From positions 1-64,000 of the IMG/VR virus record IMGVR_UViG_3300047548_000985: a DNA stretch of 64,000 nucleotides; one strand, written 5' to 3'. Every line of letters starts with the position of its first letter. Positions within the stretch are counted from its first letter, which is position 1. Shown here one piece after another: positions 9,601 through 18,304 of this stretch. The DNA is from a virus. Under the pieces are notes generated by a model, which was not told the origin of the DNA, ran no database searches, and saw only the letters and a list, made by a program, of their open reading frames with translations. The position numbers and the translations under genes are program-made.

Positions 9601-12600
9601 TCCTGTACTTGGATCAACTAATCTTACGTCAACGACAAATTGTTCTAATCCTTCAGAATTAGAATCAACTTTCATTTGTAGAGAAAACGATGCAGTTGTA
9701 TTAGTTGTTACTGCGATAGTTCCTGATACTGGTCCAGTAAAGTCGTTTGAATCGACTGAGTTACCAGTTATTGATCTAACTGCCCAATACAAGTTAGTAT
9801 TGCTTATGTTACCTAATGCTAAGTTAAAGACAATAGGAGTTGTATCATTCTCAGATATTGATGTCACTGACGGTGTAATTACAACAGTTACATCACTTAA
9901 TGTGAATGAAGGTCCTGTTGCGACTTTGTTTGTAAACCCAGAATCAGTGAACAACTCGACCACATAAACTTCTGCGCCCTCTAGCGGAGAAGTAGTCTTA
10001 TCATATGAAGAAGTTATGGTAAGTTTATCTGAGCCAGTTGTTACAAATGACCCACTTGTCTGTGTAAAATCGCTGGTAGCAAGAGTACCAGTGGTTGCTC
10101 TTAGTCTCCAATATATAGTTGTTCCGTTATTGACCCCAGCAAGAGCGACATTATATCTAATCCATTCACCTTCTTTTATTGTAGAAGTTCCAGATGAAGA
10201 TGTGTCGAATGTTAGAGCATAAACCACATCAGTTATTGTAACTTGACTACTTTCTGCAAGCAACGTTCCGCCTTTTGCAGTATACAATTCGATCTTGAAT
10301 CTTTCGTCACCTTCTACGTTTTGTGCTGTTAAGTCTCTTACAATTGATCTAGTCAACGTATAAGTTGAGGAAGATAATGTGAATGTACCCTCTATTGCAC
10401 CGTCACTAAAGTCTGCACCATTGACTGTTCCTAAAGTAGGTACTAATCTCCAATATACGGATGTCCCAATAGAAACGCCAGATGTTGCTATCTCAAAGTC
10501 TACAGATTCACCTTCCTTAACTGTAAGTGTACTTGGAGTAATAGAATAGGTAACATCTGTTATTGACACTGGACTAGAAGTTACTAACACAAATCCGTCT
10601 TGTGTTTTAATATCCATCACAAACTGCTCGGTACCCTCTGAAGAAAGATCATATGCAATTGTCTTGTTCACAACACCAGTACTATTCGAAATAGTTACAT
10701 TACCTGTCAATATTCCGTCAGTAAAGTCAGAAGATGTAATTGAACTTCCATTGTGGCCTCTTATTTCCCAAATAAGATTTGCACCAGTTGTTATATTAGT
10801 TGCAGAAATGTCAAATCTAACATTTGCACCTTCCTTTACAGTCAAAGTAGAAGGAGTTACTGTCGCAACAACGTCCTTGATAGTAATGACCGCCGAATTC
10901 GCAAAAACTGTACCTGAAGTACTTCCAGTTCTGATCTGCACTCTAAAGGTTTCATCATTTTCAACTAACAAATCATTTGCCATATTGATTGTGAACGTAC
11001 CCATTCCTGAGTTAGCCCAGAATGAACCAGAGTTTATTCCATTTCTAAAATCAGATGAATCGACGTTTGCACCAATTACAGTCCAATACAACTGAGTATT
11101 TGCTAAGTTGGTTGCGTTAACAGTACAGTTAAAGCTGCTTCCTTCTGCTACCGTGATAGGTGTAGTTGGTGATACAACAATGCTTGACGTATCGAGTATG
11201 GTGACAACCGTGTTTGCAAGAACCGAATTTGCAAGGTTCTTCAATCTAAAGTTAATCTGTTCAGTCCCTTCTAACTGTGCATCGTTAGATATGGTTTTGA
11301 GAACTGTTCCAGTTCCTCCATTGATCGTAACATTACCTGACAGTCCACCTACCACATCATTAATGTCACCACCTGGATATAAGCTGTTGAACGGTTCTAT
11401 ATCCCAGTTTAGCACTGTGCCATTCGCTACATTAGTTGCAGTTATATTAAATGTTAAGACGTTACCTTCTGTGACAGGATTTGGAGTACCCACTACCGAA
11501 TAAGAAGAGGCACTCTGTGAAGTATCATTAATGGTTATCTCGACAGATTGACCTATAATCTGAACATCACTCTCATTTCTTCTGAGTTCAACTTTAAATT
11601 TCTCTGTAGTTGGTTCAGTTAGATTATCCGCAGTCACAGTAACTGAGAAAGTTCCTGTATTATTGCTTACACTCACTGTGCCCTGAGTTGCTGAAAAGTC
11701 TCCGGGTAAAATGTTATCAGTTGTCCCTACTACTTTCCAATATAAGGTAGTTGCGGGTGATGCTGCCAAGCCAGTTGTAGTAACAGTAAATGTAACTGCG
11801 TTGCCTTCATCAACAGCATTGCCTACCGCATTGTGTGTAATAGCACAAGTAAATGCATCAGTGATGGTAATAGTATTTGTTGATGTTATACCAGTCGTTG
11901 CACTTGCAGTTGCCTTTAATCTTACCTTAAACGTTTCTGCGCCTTCAGTTAACAACTCATCTCTAATTGTCAATGTGATTGGGGTAACTGCCGAGTTTGA
12001 TTGTATTGTGACTGAACCACTTGTTGCAGTAGTGAAGTCATAATTTACAAGACCAGTTGATGCGTCTGTGATATCCCAATAATAAACAGTACCATCTGCT
12101 ACGTTAGTCGTTGTAACTGCTACTGTTAAGGTTTGGCCCTCTGCAATAGTAGTTGCACTTGGTGTGAGTGTAAAAGAAATATCACGCAGTGTTACTTCTG
12201 CACTTTCTGCAAGTGGGTTATTCGAAGAATCTTTCAGAATGAGTTTAAAAGTTTTATCACCTTCAACCGCATTGTTAATTGAGGCAATCTTTGTTACTCT
12301 GCCCTGATCTCCTACTACCTTTACTGTTCCTGTCAATGCAGTTTCAGTAAAATCAGATCCTATGGCAGTCCCTGTAATCTCCCAATTAAAGGTAGTATTA
12401 TCAGGAACATTAGTGGTGAACACATCAAAATTGACTGTTTCACCTTCTTTGATTGTTAGCGCACTTGGCACAACTGAGTAACCAACGTCTCTAATAGAAA
12501 CGTATTCACTAGTTGCAATAACCGGACCTGAATGACTTCCTGTCCTTATTTGAATTGCAAAGTTCTCTGTTCCTTCAGCCGATCCGCCATCAACCACCGC

Positions 12601-15600
12601 AGTTCTATCAATGTAGAAAATATTAGTTGATGTAAATGTGAATGTCCCAGTTAATGTGTTGTCCGTAAAGTCTGCATCCGCAGTTGTACCTATTGTTGTC
12701 CAATATAAAGTCGGAGTTGTTGCAAAGTTTGTTGTCCTTACTGTAAATCTAACAACTTCACCTTCTCGTATAACACTCTTATTGGCTGTAATCGTAACTG
12801 CACTAGTGTCGGCGACATTAATCTTTGGACTAGTGTAGATAATTCCGCCATTTTGAACTGGCCTTAAGTTAATGTAGAAATGTTCTTGACCTTCTTCAAT
12901 CAAGTCGTTAAGAATTGGAACAGAGAACGTTGCAGTACCCGAACCATTAATAGTTATACTTCCCGATAATACAGAGGGTGAAAAATCATTTGCTATTGTA
13001 GTTCCAACGACATCCCAGTAATAAACTCTTCCAGCAGGTACGTTAGTAGTTGTAACAGTTGCAACAATAGTGTCACCTTCGTTGACGCTAATTGTACCGT
13101 CTGCTCCTGTTCCCTTGTCCAAACTAACAACCACAACCTCTGGGTAAACAGAAGTATCTATTATTGAGACTAACGAACTGGTTCTAAGGATTGGACCAGT
13201 TCTTGAATCTCTTCTTACCTGTAGGAAAAATGTCTCAGTTCCCTCAGTTCTAAGGTCAGAAACTACAGCTAAGGTAACCTTTCCTTTATTTCCTAAAATT
13301 TCTACTTCACCTGCAGGTTCTTGCAAACCAAAGTCAGCAATATCAACCATCCCACCTAATGTCCAATAGAAAATAGTTCTATCTGCTACACCAGTTGTGG
13401 TGATATCAAATGTAATAGAACTTCCTTCTGAAACAGTAGTCGGATTTGCAATCAACGTAGTTGTACTGTCTGTTATAAAAATCTCTGGTGATGTTGCTAA
13501 ACTGATCGTGTCCGTCGGGGCAGCAAGAAGATTCAAGAAAAATGACTCTGATCCTTCTTGGATATAGTCCTTAAACGTAGTTAGATTAATTGTACCTTTG
13601 TTATTTGAAACTAGTACACTTCCTGAAATTGCACTAGAAAAGTCATTCGCATCAACAGTGCCTGTAGCCGCAGTTATTTTCCAGTAAAATGTAGTTGGAA
13701 TAGTCAGGTTTGTAGTATTAACTGTAAATGTTATTACGTCACCTTCATTAACTGTAGTAGCCGAAGGAACAATTTGATATGTTGGGCTGGAAAGTGAAGT
13801 ATCATTGACTGTAACTTCTTGACTTGTAGCCAAAACTGTCTTAGACAAGGCAGAAGCTGTCAATTCAATTACAAATTTTTCAACTCCTTCTGTTAGCGAG
13901 TCAGGTCTGACAGTAAGTTGAAATGAACCTGCACCTTCATAAGTAGGCGCATTAGTGTACTCAATCAAAACTTCACCTGAATCAACGTTCTCTACGAAAT
14001 CTGCTTTGTCAACCGATCCTTGTACTGAACGTATCTTCCAATATAGATTTCCTTCAGGTACATATTGAGTAACTACATTGAAAGTAATAGTTGAAGTGCT
14101 TTCGTTGAATGAGGTCGCCGATGCAGCAATGGAGTAAAAAGGATCATTGACTGAAGAATCAACGATAGAAACAATTGTACTTGATAACACTAAGCTTCCA
14201 ATTGAATATGTCGGAGAGGTATAAATCTTCAATACAAACCTTTCAACTCCTTCAGTAGTTCCATCTGCCTTAATAGCGCGAACAATTGATGCTTTATCAC
14301 CAATTACGTTTACTGTTCCAGTTAGTGTATCGTCACTAAAGTCGCCAGCTAGCGGAGTCTTATCATTAATATTTCCAGTCGCTTCGACTCTCCAATACAA
14401 TGGAGTTTGATCTGCTACGAATGCTGTCAATACGTTGAAGGTTACCGTTGCTCCCTCATTCACAACTGTAACGTTTGGAGTAACAGAAATGTAATTTGGC
14501 AAATTCTTGGATGTATCAACAACTGTAATTTCTTGACTTGTTGCAACTACTGGACCAGACACTGAACCTGTTCTAAGTTGAACTGTAAATGTTTCAGTAC
14601 CTTCAGTTTTTAAGTCAGTTAGTAGTTGTCTAGTAAACGTACCTGTGTTATTAGTAATAGAAACATTTCCAGATGCCGATTGATCTGTAAAGTCATCTGC
14701 ACCTGCTGTACCTAATACAGTCCAATATAATGTTCCGCTTCCAAAGTTGGTGGTTGTTACGTTAAAGTTTACTGTTCCTCCCTCATTTACAGAAACAATA
14801 TCTGCGACTACTGCATAAGTCGGAGGTGTCAACGAAGTATCTACAACTGTGACGTTTGTGGAATATGCTTTTACCTGAGCAGATGGATTTACATTAGGAT
14901 CTTCTGCATACAGATTTACTCTGAAAATCTCTGTCCCTTCAGAGCTAAGGTCTCTTGATAGAGTTCTTGAGAACGTTCCTTTTCCTAATGTATCAATTAC
15001 AACTGTCCCAGTTAAAGTAGAATCAACGAAGTCCGCAGCTTCGATTGTTCCGCTTACTGGAATAACAGTCCAATATAATGTAGTACCTGCAAGAACTTGT
15101 GTAGTTGTCACTTCAAAGATTGCGGTACTTCCTTCATTCATACTAGTCAATATTGGACCACCCAAACTGCCAGAGACACGAAGGTCATATGTCGCAGGAG
15201 TAAGAGAAGTATCGTTTATAACAATTGGACTGGAGGTTGCAACTATTCTCCCCGAGATTGAACCAGTTCTAACTTGAATTCTAAAGTTTTCATTTCCCTC
15301 AGTAGTAACGTCTGCATTAGTTGTTATGGTAAAACTACATTGATTGTTGATAACCGATGAAGTGTATCCAGTTGAAAAGTCTGCATTTGATACAGTTCCC
15401 AAAGGTGTCCAATACAATGCAGTTCCATTCTCAAGATTAGTTGTGTTAACTTCTGCAATGATTGTCGATCCTTCATCCATCTCAACAATACCATAGGCTT
15501 TGCCAGTCATTGATCCTGAGGCAGTTGTGAGTGTTTTTACTGATCCACCTTGTGTATCAGAAATCTTGAATTTTGTTTCTGAGACGATGGAATGGACATA

Positions 15601-17034
15601 ATAAGTGGTAGCTAATAGTACTCCACCAAACACAGTTCCAGTAAATTCTATAGGACCATTTTCTACCATGTTCGCAGTAGAACTACAGGTAAATGTATGG
15701 TCGGATGAGCTTGATGCAGTAATTGTAAGTGGTTTGTATACAAATAGCTGGAAAGTCGGTTCGACTGCTGCACCTGCTGTAATAGTTTGTGCAGAAGTTA
15801 ACGGATTAACAGTTACGTTCGTACTAATTGGTCTTAGCTGAGAAATTTTGCTAGTAAGAATTCCAGTATTGTTCTCATCTGGCAATCCTCCCACTGGCAT
15901 TACATAATCGTCAATCGCACTAATAGTAAGAATTACTTGGGTATTATCTGCACTCTTTCTTGCGTAAACTTCAAACCTATTACCTGGATAAAATCCAGTT
16001 GGATCTTCTGTCTTTAGGAAAAGCTGGTTACTAGTTGTTAAATCTTCCCAACCCAAACCATATACTGTTACGTTTGGATCTGATACATTTGCATATGTAG
16101 TGTCGGAGTAATTTATAGAAATAACACCGGTCGCATCATACATTGCGTTCCATGCGTCATTTTTTGGTCTTTCATCATTACCAGTTCTAGATACATCAAT
16201 TAAAAGTTTCCCGCCTGCATTAAAAAAGTATCTTAGATTCTGTGCTGACCCATCGCCTAACGTGCTTCCAGTAATTGTTACAGTATGTGTTAGTGTACCG
16301 TTCCATGCAAGATTTTGAGTTGCTACTGCAAGTAACTCTGACTGCAATTCAGTAGGATCGGCATCTAACCTATCTTGGTCTAAGAAGTCTGCAAAGCTTT
16401 GATATTGTGCTAGGATCTCATCAGAAACTTCAATTCCTGAAGAAATCACTGCTAGATCCTGTCCTGTGTTTCCTGTACCGCTTCCAATAGTTATACCTAT
16501 TTGATGCTGTCTGGCTTTAACCATGTCAGATCGCAAATTATTCCATTGCAAACTGCTAATGTTTGAATTTTGTGCTAATGGTGCTGATCTTACTGTTTGA
16601 CCGTATCCCCTGCTACCTGAACCTTGTCCTAAGACTGCTCCTACTTTAATTGCAATTGCGTTAAAGTCTTCAACTGCGATTGCATCCACTGTCGAAACAT
16701 ACTTAACTTGAAGTATTGCTCCAGCAACTGGCAACGTACCAGACACATAAGTTACTGGTACAGTATAATATGTAGTGTTATTAACTGCAGGACCAGACAA
16801 TTCAAACAATATAATGTTTGTTCCGTCTGTTATGTATACCTTTCCATAATCTGGTGGTGTACCTGTTGCCCCAAAAGTAGCAAGAACAGAACCATTCGAA
16901 AGTCCAGTGTTATCTTTCTCATTTATGTACAAAGATGTAACATCTGCAATCGTTGTATCATCGAATCTTAGTGATCCATTTGTTCCTATTCCTGCTGCTG
17001 TTGATGCGCTAAAAGTATATTTTAATACGGCCAT
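3691..17034 (-). CDS. Giant tail-fibre adhesin (4447 aa) with about 33 Calx-beta-like repeats and a glycine-rich tip
   Basis: Residues 1 to about 450 resemble the N-terminal attachment region of cyanophage-type virion proteins (FNAIAIKVGAVLGQGSGSRGYGQ, then a W-rich stretch). At about 450-510 sits a module shared with the 5574-aa giant. From about residue 518 to 4100 there are about 33 tandem Calx-beta-like domains of 100-115 aa, each opening with an xNEGxxVxFxV strand, then YWxV, then ADF, then EGxExFxVxLRxGSxSGxxVATS and a xVxDTS junction. The C-terminal 320 residues are glycine-rich (VGAGGGAGSQDGG, a run of 7 to 9 Gly, YSTDNGLTWQPM), like phage adhesin tips. Calx-beta domains bind Ca2+ in other proteins and form rods in bacterial adhesins. 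The protein is probably a very long side or central fibre that reaches the receptor. The full frame of 13.3 kb has no stop, so the repeats are under selection. Confidence 0.9.
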   Translation of the reverse strand: MAVLKYTFSASTAAGIGTNGSLRFDDTTIADVTSLYINEKDNTGLSNGSVLATFGATGTPPDYGKVYITDGTNIILFELSGPAVNNTTYYTVPVTYVSGTLPVAGAILQVKYVSTVDAIAVEDFNAIAIKVGAVLGQGSGSRGYGQTVRSAPLAQNSNISSLQWNNLRSDMVKARQHQIGITIGSGTGNTGQDLAVISSGIEVSDEILAQYQSFADFLDQDRLDADPTELQSELLAVATQNLAWNGTLTHTVTITGSTLGDGSAQNLRYFFNAGGKLLIDVSRTGNDERPKNDAWNAMYDATGVISINYSDTTYANVSDPNVTVYGLGWEDLTTSNQLFLKTEDPTGFYPGNRFEVYARKSADNTQVILTISAIDDYVMPVGGLPDENNTGILTSKISQLRPISTNVTVNPLTSAQTITAGAAVEPTFQLFVYKPLTITASSSSDHTFTCSSTANMVENGPIEFTGTVFGGVLLATTYYVHSIVSETKFKISDTQGGSVKTLTTASGSMTGKAYGIVEMDEGSTIIAEVNTTNLENGTALYWTPLGTVSNADFSTGYTSSVINNQCSFTITTNADVTTEGNENFRIQVRTGSISGRIVATSSPIVINDTSLTPATYDLRVSGSLGGPILTSMNEGSTAIFEVTTTQVLAGTTLYWTVIPVSGTIEAADFVDSTLTGTVVIDTLGKGTFSRTLSRDLSSEGTEIFRVNLYAEDPNVNPSAQVKAYSTNVTVVDTSLTPPTYAVVADIVSVNEGGTVNFNVTTTNFGSGTLYWTVLGTAGADDFTDQSASGNVSITNNTGTFTRQLLTDLKTEGTETFTVQLRTGSVSGPVVATSQEITVVDTSKNLPNYISVTPNVTVVNEGATVTFNVLTAFVADQTPLYWRVEATGNINDKTPLAGDFSDDTLTGTVNVIGDKASIVRAIKADGTTEGVERFVLKIYTSPTYSIGSLVLSSTIVSIVDSSVNDPFYSIAASATSFNESTSTITFNVVTQYVPEGNLYWKIRSVQGSVDKADFVENVDSGEVLIEYTNAPTYEGAGSFQLTVRPDSLTEGVEKFVIELTASALSKTVLATSQEVTVNDTSLSSPTYQIVPSATTVNEGDVITFTVNTTNLTIPTTFYWKITAATGTVDANDFSSAISGSVLVSNNKGTINLTTFKDYIQEGSESFFLNLLAAPTDTISLATSPEIFITDSTTTLIANPTTVSEGSSITFDITTTGVADRTIFYWTLGGMVDIADFGLQEPAGEVEILGNKGKVTLAVVSDLRTEGTETFFLQVRRDSRTGPILRTSSLVSIIDTSVYPEVVVVSLDKGTGADGTISVNEGDTIVATVTTTNVPAGRVYYWDVVGTTIANDFSPSVLSGSITINGSGTATFSVPILNDLIEEGQEHFYINLRPVQNGGIIYTSPKINVADTSAVTITANKSVIREGEVVRFTVRTTNFATTPTLYWTTIGTTADADFTDNTLTGTFTFTSTNIFYIDRTAVVDGGSAEGTENFAIQIRTGSHSGPVIATSEYVSIRDVGYSVVPSALTIKEGETVNFDVFTTNVPDNTTFNWEITGTAIGSDFTETALTGTVKVVGDQGRVTKIASINNAVEGDKTFKLILKDSSNNPLAESAEVTLRDISFTLTPSATTIAEGQTLTVAVTTTNVADGTVYYWDITDASTGLVNYDFTTATSGSVTIQSNSAVTPITLTIRDELLTEGAETFKVRLKATASATTGITSTNTITITDAFTCAITHNAVGNAVDEGNAVTFTVTTTGLAASPATTLYWKVVGTTDNILPGDFSATQGTVSVSNNTGTFSVTVTADNLTEPTTEKFKVELRRNESDVQIIGQSVEITINDTSQSASSYSVVGTPNPVTEGNVLTFNITATNVANGTVLNWDIEPFNSLYPGGDINDVVGGLSGNVTINGGTGTVLKTISNDAQLEGTEQINFRLKNLANSVLANTVVTILDTSSIVVSPTTPITVAEGSSFNCTVNATNLANTQLYWTVIGANVDSSDFRNGINSGSFWANSGMGTFTINMANDLLVENDETFRVQIRTGSTSGTVFANSAVITIKDVVATVTPSTLTVKEGANVRFDISATNITTGANLIWEIRGHNGSSITSSDFTDGILTGNVTISNSTGVVNKTIAYDLSSEGTEQFVMDIKTQDGFVLVTSSPVSITDVTYSITPSTLTVKEGESVDFEIATSGVSIGTSVYWRLVPTLGTVNGADFSDGAIEGTFTLSSSTYTLTRSIVRDLTAQNVEGDERFKIELYTAKGGTLLAESSQVTITDVVYALTFDTSSSGTSTIKEGEWIRYNVALAGVNNGTTIYWRLRATTGTLATSDFTQTSGSFVTTGSDKLTITSSYDKTTSPLEGAEVYVVELFTDSGFTNKVATGPSFTLSDVTVVITPSVTSISENDTTPIVFNLALGNISNTNLYWAVRSITGNSVDSNDFTGPVSGTIAVTTNTTASFSLQMKVDSNSEGLEQFVVDVRLVDPSTGPVIATSPVISITDLAVSIIADKNLVREGENVKFTVNSSSNPTSTYFWSVRSTGANAVTSADFSSSMTGSITLVAGTGSFTLTPVVDTATNEVDNKFVVDLFNSSGGTLLVSSQEVTIGDVTVSSVASATTILEGDEVVFDITTTNLPSPTTLFWVANGGNITGSDFTDGKLSGSITVNNNIGTFSRRAALDNSNSETSETFTVSFYLGSATGTLLHTTEAVTILNRWLTITPSSTTVSEGGTLTFTLASQNIPNGTVVDWSVRGISTGITSADFGNGSTGNVQINSNAATFNLPIASDYSFEGTETFVVDATTTIAGTVINASTGTISITDVNYTITSNKTAIKENESVTFTVTTGTSVSSVYWKLRSVSGTVDGNDFAGAVEGTLNLTSGSGTITLTSIYDSSRENTESFVIDLYTSNPAGSGTLITLNAPCPTVTISDVNVVADPISAITVAEGEPLNVKFNTFGLTAGTTLYWEVVPTSGTVNGSDFVPNTLAGTFTVASDLTCTWTKQIAFDNQSDNNDKFRVDVRIGSASGTVIGSSPEVTMTDRSFSVTPSSATTVNEGDTVTFQISAANCDGLGYNWSLVKTGSTSSTLNLVDHVTGAVSGSGTFSGNSATVNVPVQFKADSINEGDMQVQLAVTVKNTQGTTVSPTVNSGVITVKNKSILIQTNKTAIAENESVTFTVTADTTLASVYWKVRTVSGTVNSGDFSTAIEGTLSLTNGTGAFTLTSAYDSSRENTESFVIDLYTSNPAGSGTLIPLSAPCPTVTISDVNVVEKQPVPTTVAEGDSFTLTFDTFGIAAGTTLYWKIEPTFGSLDKFDYVIEGLEGTFNVTTSSTVALTRQIKFDNDLEGNERFRVDVRIGSASGTVIGSSSDITIADRSIAITPNTATTVNEGDTVTFQLTATNCNATTYSWSLIKTGSTDASLNLTEHVTGAISGSGTFSGTPATVNIPITFKTDTVIEGDMQVQLRVTANNAQSVVMLPELTSGVITVKDTTIIVEPATVPSIKEGNSATITVRNSYASSWYWESTNTTDVTPTSGTLNFTNKAASFTLTALNDSLIEGSETLAVNLYTSQGGTLIRSITPITILDVTCAITPSVNTIYEGQTISFGIQTSNIDTSTPLYWYITGTTSGADLFDGVMAGTFNVNSSGAFTLTKVIATDLDTEVDETLYLNVKLNNASGTLIGTSPLVTVKNREIKVTSYTATAKEGETATYNLATTNIPNGTTVNWVITPGTTTLNSADFSPATLSGTTVVNSNAASVTVNLAYDNQVEIPEVYRFVASATVDGITYSTPPSFAVTSIQDVSMLVGSPTSVREGQSITFGLTTTNIPSGTTVYYTVRPTTGAGTVTPATLGLSSLKGTLVTSGTSGSLTFSLPYDWVKAAGDRKFVVDFRLGSDSNPVVATSAEVTILDVHVTIATDKDVYNEGETVNVTITTSNVPNATEYYWRILPDGAYAAPTIDDIAGNVLSGKIAINNQTFTGTLALVNDIVGDDTTYDTRLESFKIQLYLDAAMTVPITSAFTSTKTIVDTSYTTVTPSVDFVSEGSSVVFTVNVYGSPAYSGTLYWSTSTGVDKDDFGDKNINGEVSIVNGLGTITRTIAADRTTEGGENFFIYIRKNNITGPIIAVSSTVIISDTSITIYRGQGTSVSPTGQEFTLTTEAVNIAFNLVGAGGGAGSQDGGWFGGNGGAGGTWYAMAKLPATANTKRIRMKVGQGGGGGKTGREYVHAGVPVAGGYNIGGRGGAPGDTSGASSGGGGAGGGSTSVEYSTDNGLTWQPMLIAPGGGGGGGAGNSARIALDLNKNGNYTDANSALQNTLTLIQAGQEGDGQQNIVARYPILGSSIYDGGGGGGGGGAGGLGGKVEVIQTSSVDKDGNPVPGIYIVAPEEAGTGGLMGYHYFNNAISWETSRIKPVAGRSTGRIPAMGTTYGVGALANNSNDQNAGVSGVATFAWTTDLTEIPAPPAV
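6580..8600 (-). repeat. Tandem duplication of a three-domain block (period 999 bp) inside the giant adhesin
   Basis: Two neighbouring blocks of three Calx-beta-like domains match at both DNA and protein level. For example, the segment starting GACATCAGAAATTGTAAC occurs at 7279 and again at 8278, an offset of exactly 999 bases (333 codons). Shared protein landmarks are KENESVTFTV/AENESVTFTV, DSSRENTESFVIDLYTSNPA, APCPTVTISDVNVV, and VRIGSASGTVIGSS. Divergence between copies is mostly at third positions, so the duplication is fairly recent compared with the other repeats and has been kept in frame. Confidence 0.85.
15500..15695 (-). repeat. GG-YYV module in the adhesin, also found four times in the 5574-aa giant
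   Basis: The residues from HTFTCSSTANMVENGPIEF through FGGVLLATTYYVHSIVS to FKISDTQGGSVKTLT follow the same strand order and key residues as four segments in the other giant gene: a C/N-s-T start, a PIxFSG strand, FGG, YYVxxI, F-T/K-IS, then GG and L. It is a small beta module of about 65-70 aa that seems to have moved between tail genes. Confidence 0.75.
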
Positions 17035-17046
17035 GGTAATTTTTCT

Positions 17047-18261
17047 TTAGTGAATGATAACTATTGCTTCGACGGTGCCTTCCTCAGTTGAAAGTTTATC
17101 TGCCAAAGCACGACCTATTGAATTGAATGCATTTGCTTCGCCCTTGGCTGCTGCCCTAGCAAAGCCATTGCCTGCACTCACCAGGCGGTCACCCTTCTTA
17201 ATTGTTCCCTTAACTTTGACTTTGACTCGTCCACTGACTGCAACTGCTGGGTGAGTCTCATCTGTTCCTGCTCCACTGTTCATTAAGTAAGCAGCAGTAT
17301 TACTAATGACCCCAAACACATTATCACTAAGGTCATCAACCACCGCGGTGATTTCTTTCTCACCACCAAGCTCGACTACTGTGCCCGGTTCATATATTGC
17401 ATCAGATTCAAAACGTTCTGCTAAGTCAGCGTATGTTGCAGTTAGTCGTGATCCAGGAGTCAATCCCCAAATACCAGAAATACTACCGCCGCCAGTGAGT
17501 AGACTGGTTGTAACGCTAGTTGCTGTAATGTTTCCATTGAAACGCTGTCCCGCAGAATAACCTGTGCTGTTGCCGTTCAAATAAACATAAACATTTGAAT
17601 CACTGTAATTTGATGGGTTATATGGTTGACCGTTTGCGTAGTAATAGTTTGGAGCAAACACACCACTTGGTGTTAGTCGAACATTTGACGTACCACCGGC
17701 AGTATTTGCAATCTGAATTGTATTGTTAACTGTCCATGTTCCAGTTAACGTGCCTGGTGTACCAACTGCGCCTGTTGAAATAATTGCAGTTTCAACTGCA
17801 CCGATTACTGCATTAGTTGTAATATTCGCTGCATTTGCAACTAAACTTTCTGTTACTGTTGCAATTCTAACAGTAATTGTGTCACCATTAAATGCATTCA
17901 GAGATCGAATATTATTCCCAGTGATATTTCCACTGACAATAATATTACCAAAGTTTGTGTCAGAGTATGCGTTTGTTGTAGTTACAACTAACCAAGACCC
18001 TGGATCAGTAGTACCATCAGCAGGACAAACTCTAAGCGTTCCATCGTTTGAGTTAAACCAAAGTTGTCCCTTTAATGGATTTGAGGGGACATTTGCTCCT
18101 GCAAAATTTTCAAGGAGATGAACAAAGTTTGTGTCCAAAACTTGACCATAGCCTGCATAGTTTCTTCCAGGAAGACCTAATGCTGTGCTTGTAGTGTCGA
18201 TAGTACCGTCTTGTATCGTTGTTAACGTTGTACCATCGCTTCTAATTATCGTATACGCCAT
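17047..18261 (-). CDS. Tail-fibre protein with C-terminal Peptidase_G2-like domain (404 aa)
   Basis: The N-terminal 90 residues (GLPGRNYAGYGQVLDTNFVHLLENFA, then PLKGQLWFNSNDGTLRVC) are the type found at the start of cyanophage and pelagiphage fibre proteins. The middle is Thr/Asn-rich and probably trimeric beta. The C-terminal part from about residue 275 (TYADLAERFESDAIYEPGT, FGVISNTAAYLMNSG, VAVSGRVKVKVKGTIKKGD, LVSAGNGFARAA) matches the Peptidase_G2/IMC-type autocleaving end domain seen on many virion proteins. Whether it cleaves itself here cannot be told. It sits between the giant adhesin and the 206-aa protein and has its own late promoter 30 bases upstream. Likely a fibre or fibre-attachment subunit. 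Confidence 0.85.
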   Translation of the reverse strand: MAYTIIRSDGTTLTTIQDGTIDTTSTALGLPGRNYAGYGQVLDTNFVHLLENFAGANVPSNPLKGQLWFNSNDGTLRVCPADGTTDPGSWLVVTTTNAYSDTNFGNIIVSGNITGNNIRSLNAFNGDTITVRIATVTESLVANAANITTNAVIGAVETAIISTGAVGTPGTLTGTWTVNNTIQIANTAGGTSNVRLTPSGVFAPNYYYANGQPYNPSNYSDSNVYVYLNGNSTGYSAGQRFNGNITATSVTTSLLTGGGSISGIWGLTPGSRLTATYADLAERFESDAIYEPGTVVELGGEKEITAVVDDLSDNVFGVISNTAAYLMNSGAGTDETHPAVAVSGRVKVKVKGTIKKGDRLVSAGNGFARAAAKGEANAFNSIGRALADKLSTEEGTVEAIVIIH

Positions 18262-18290
18262 TTTAAGTTTGCTCCGCTAAGTGCTTTCAG

Positions 18291-18298
18291 TATTTATC
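18291..18298 (-). promoter_or_regulatory. T4-type late promoter (GATAAATA) for the 404-aa fibre gene
   Basis: On the minus strand the box reads GATAAATA, 29 bases before the start codon at 18261, leaving room for a leader and ribosome site. It matches the NATAAATA consensus recognised by gp55-type late sigma factors; gp55 is encoded at 47676-48590. Confidence 0.7.
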
Positions 18299-18304
18299 AC
18301 TACA

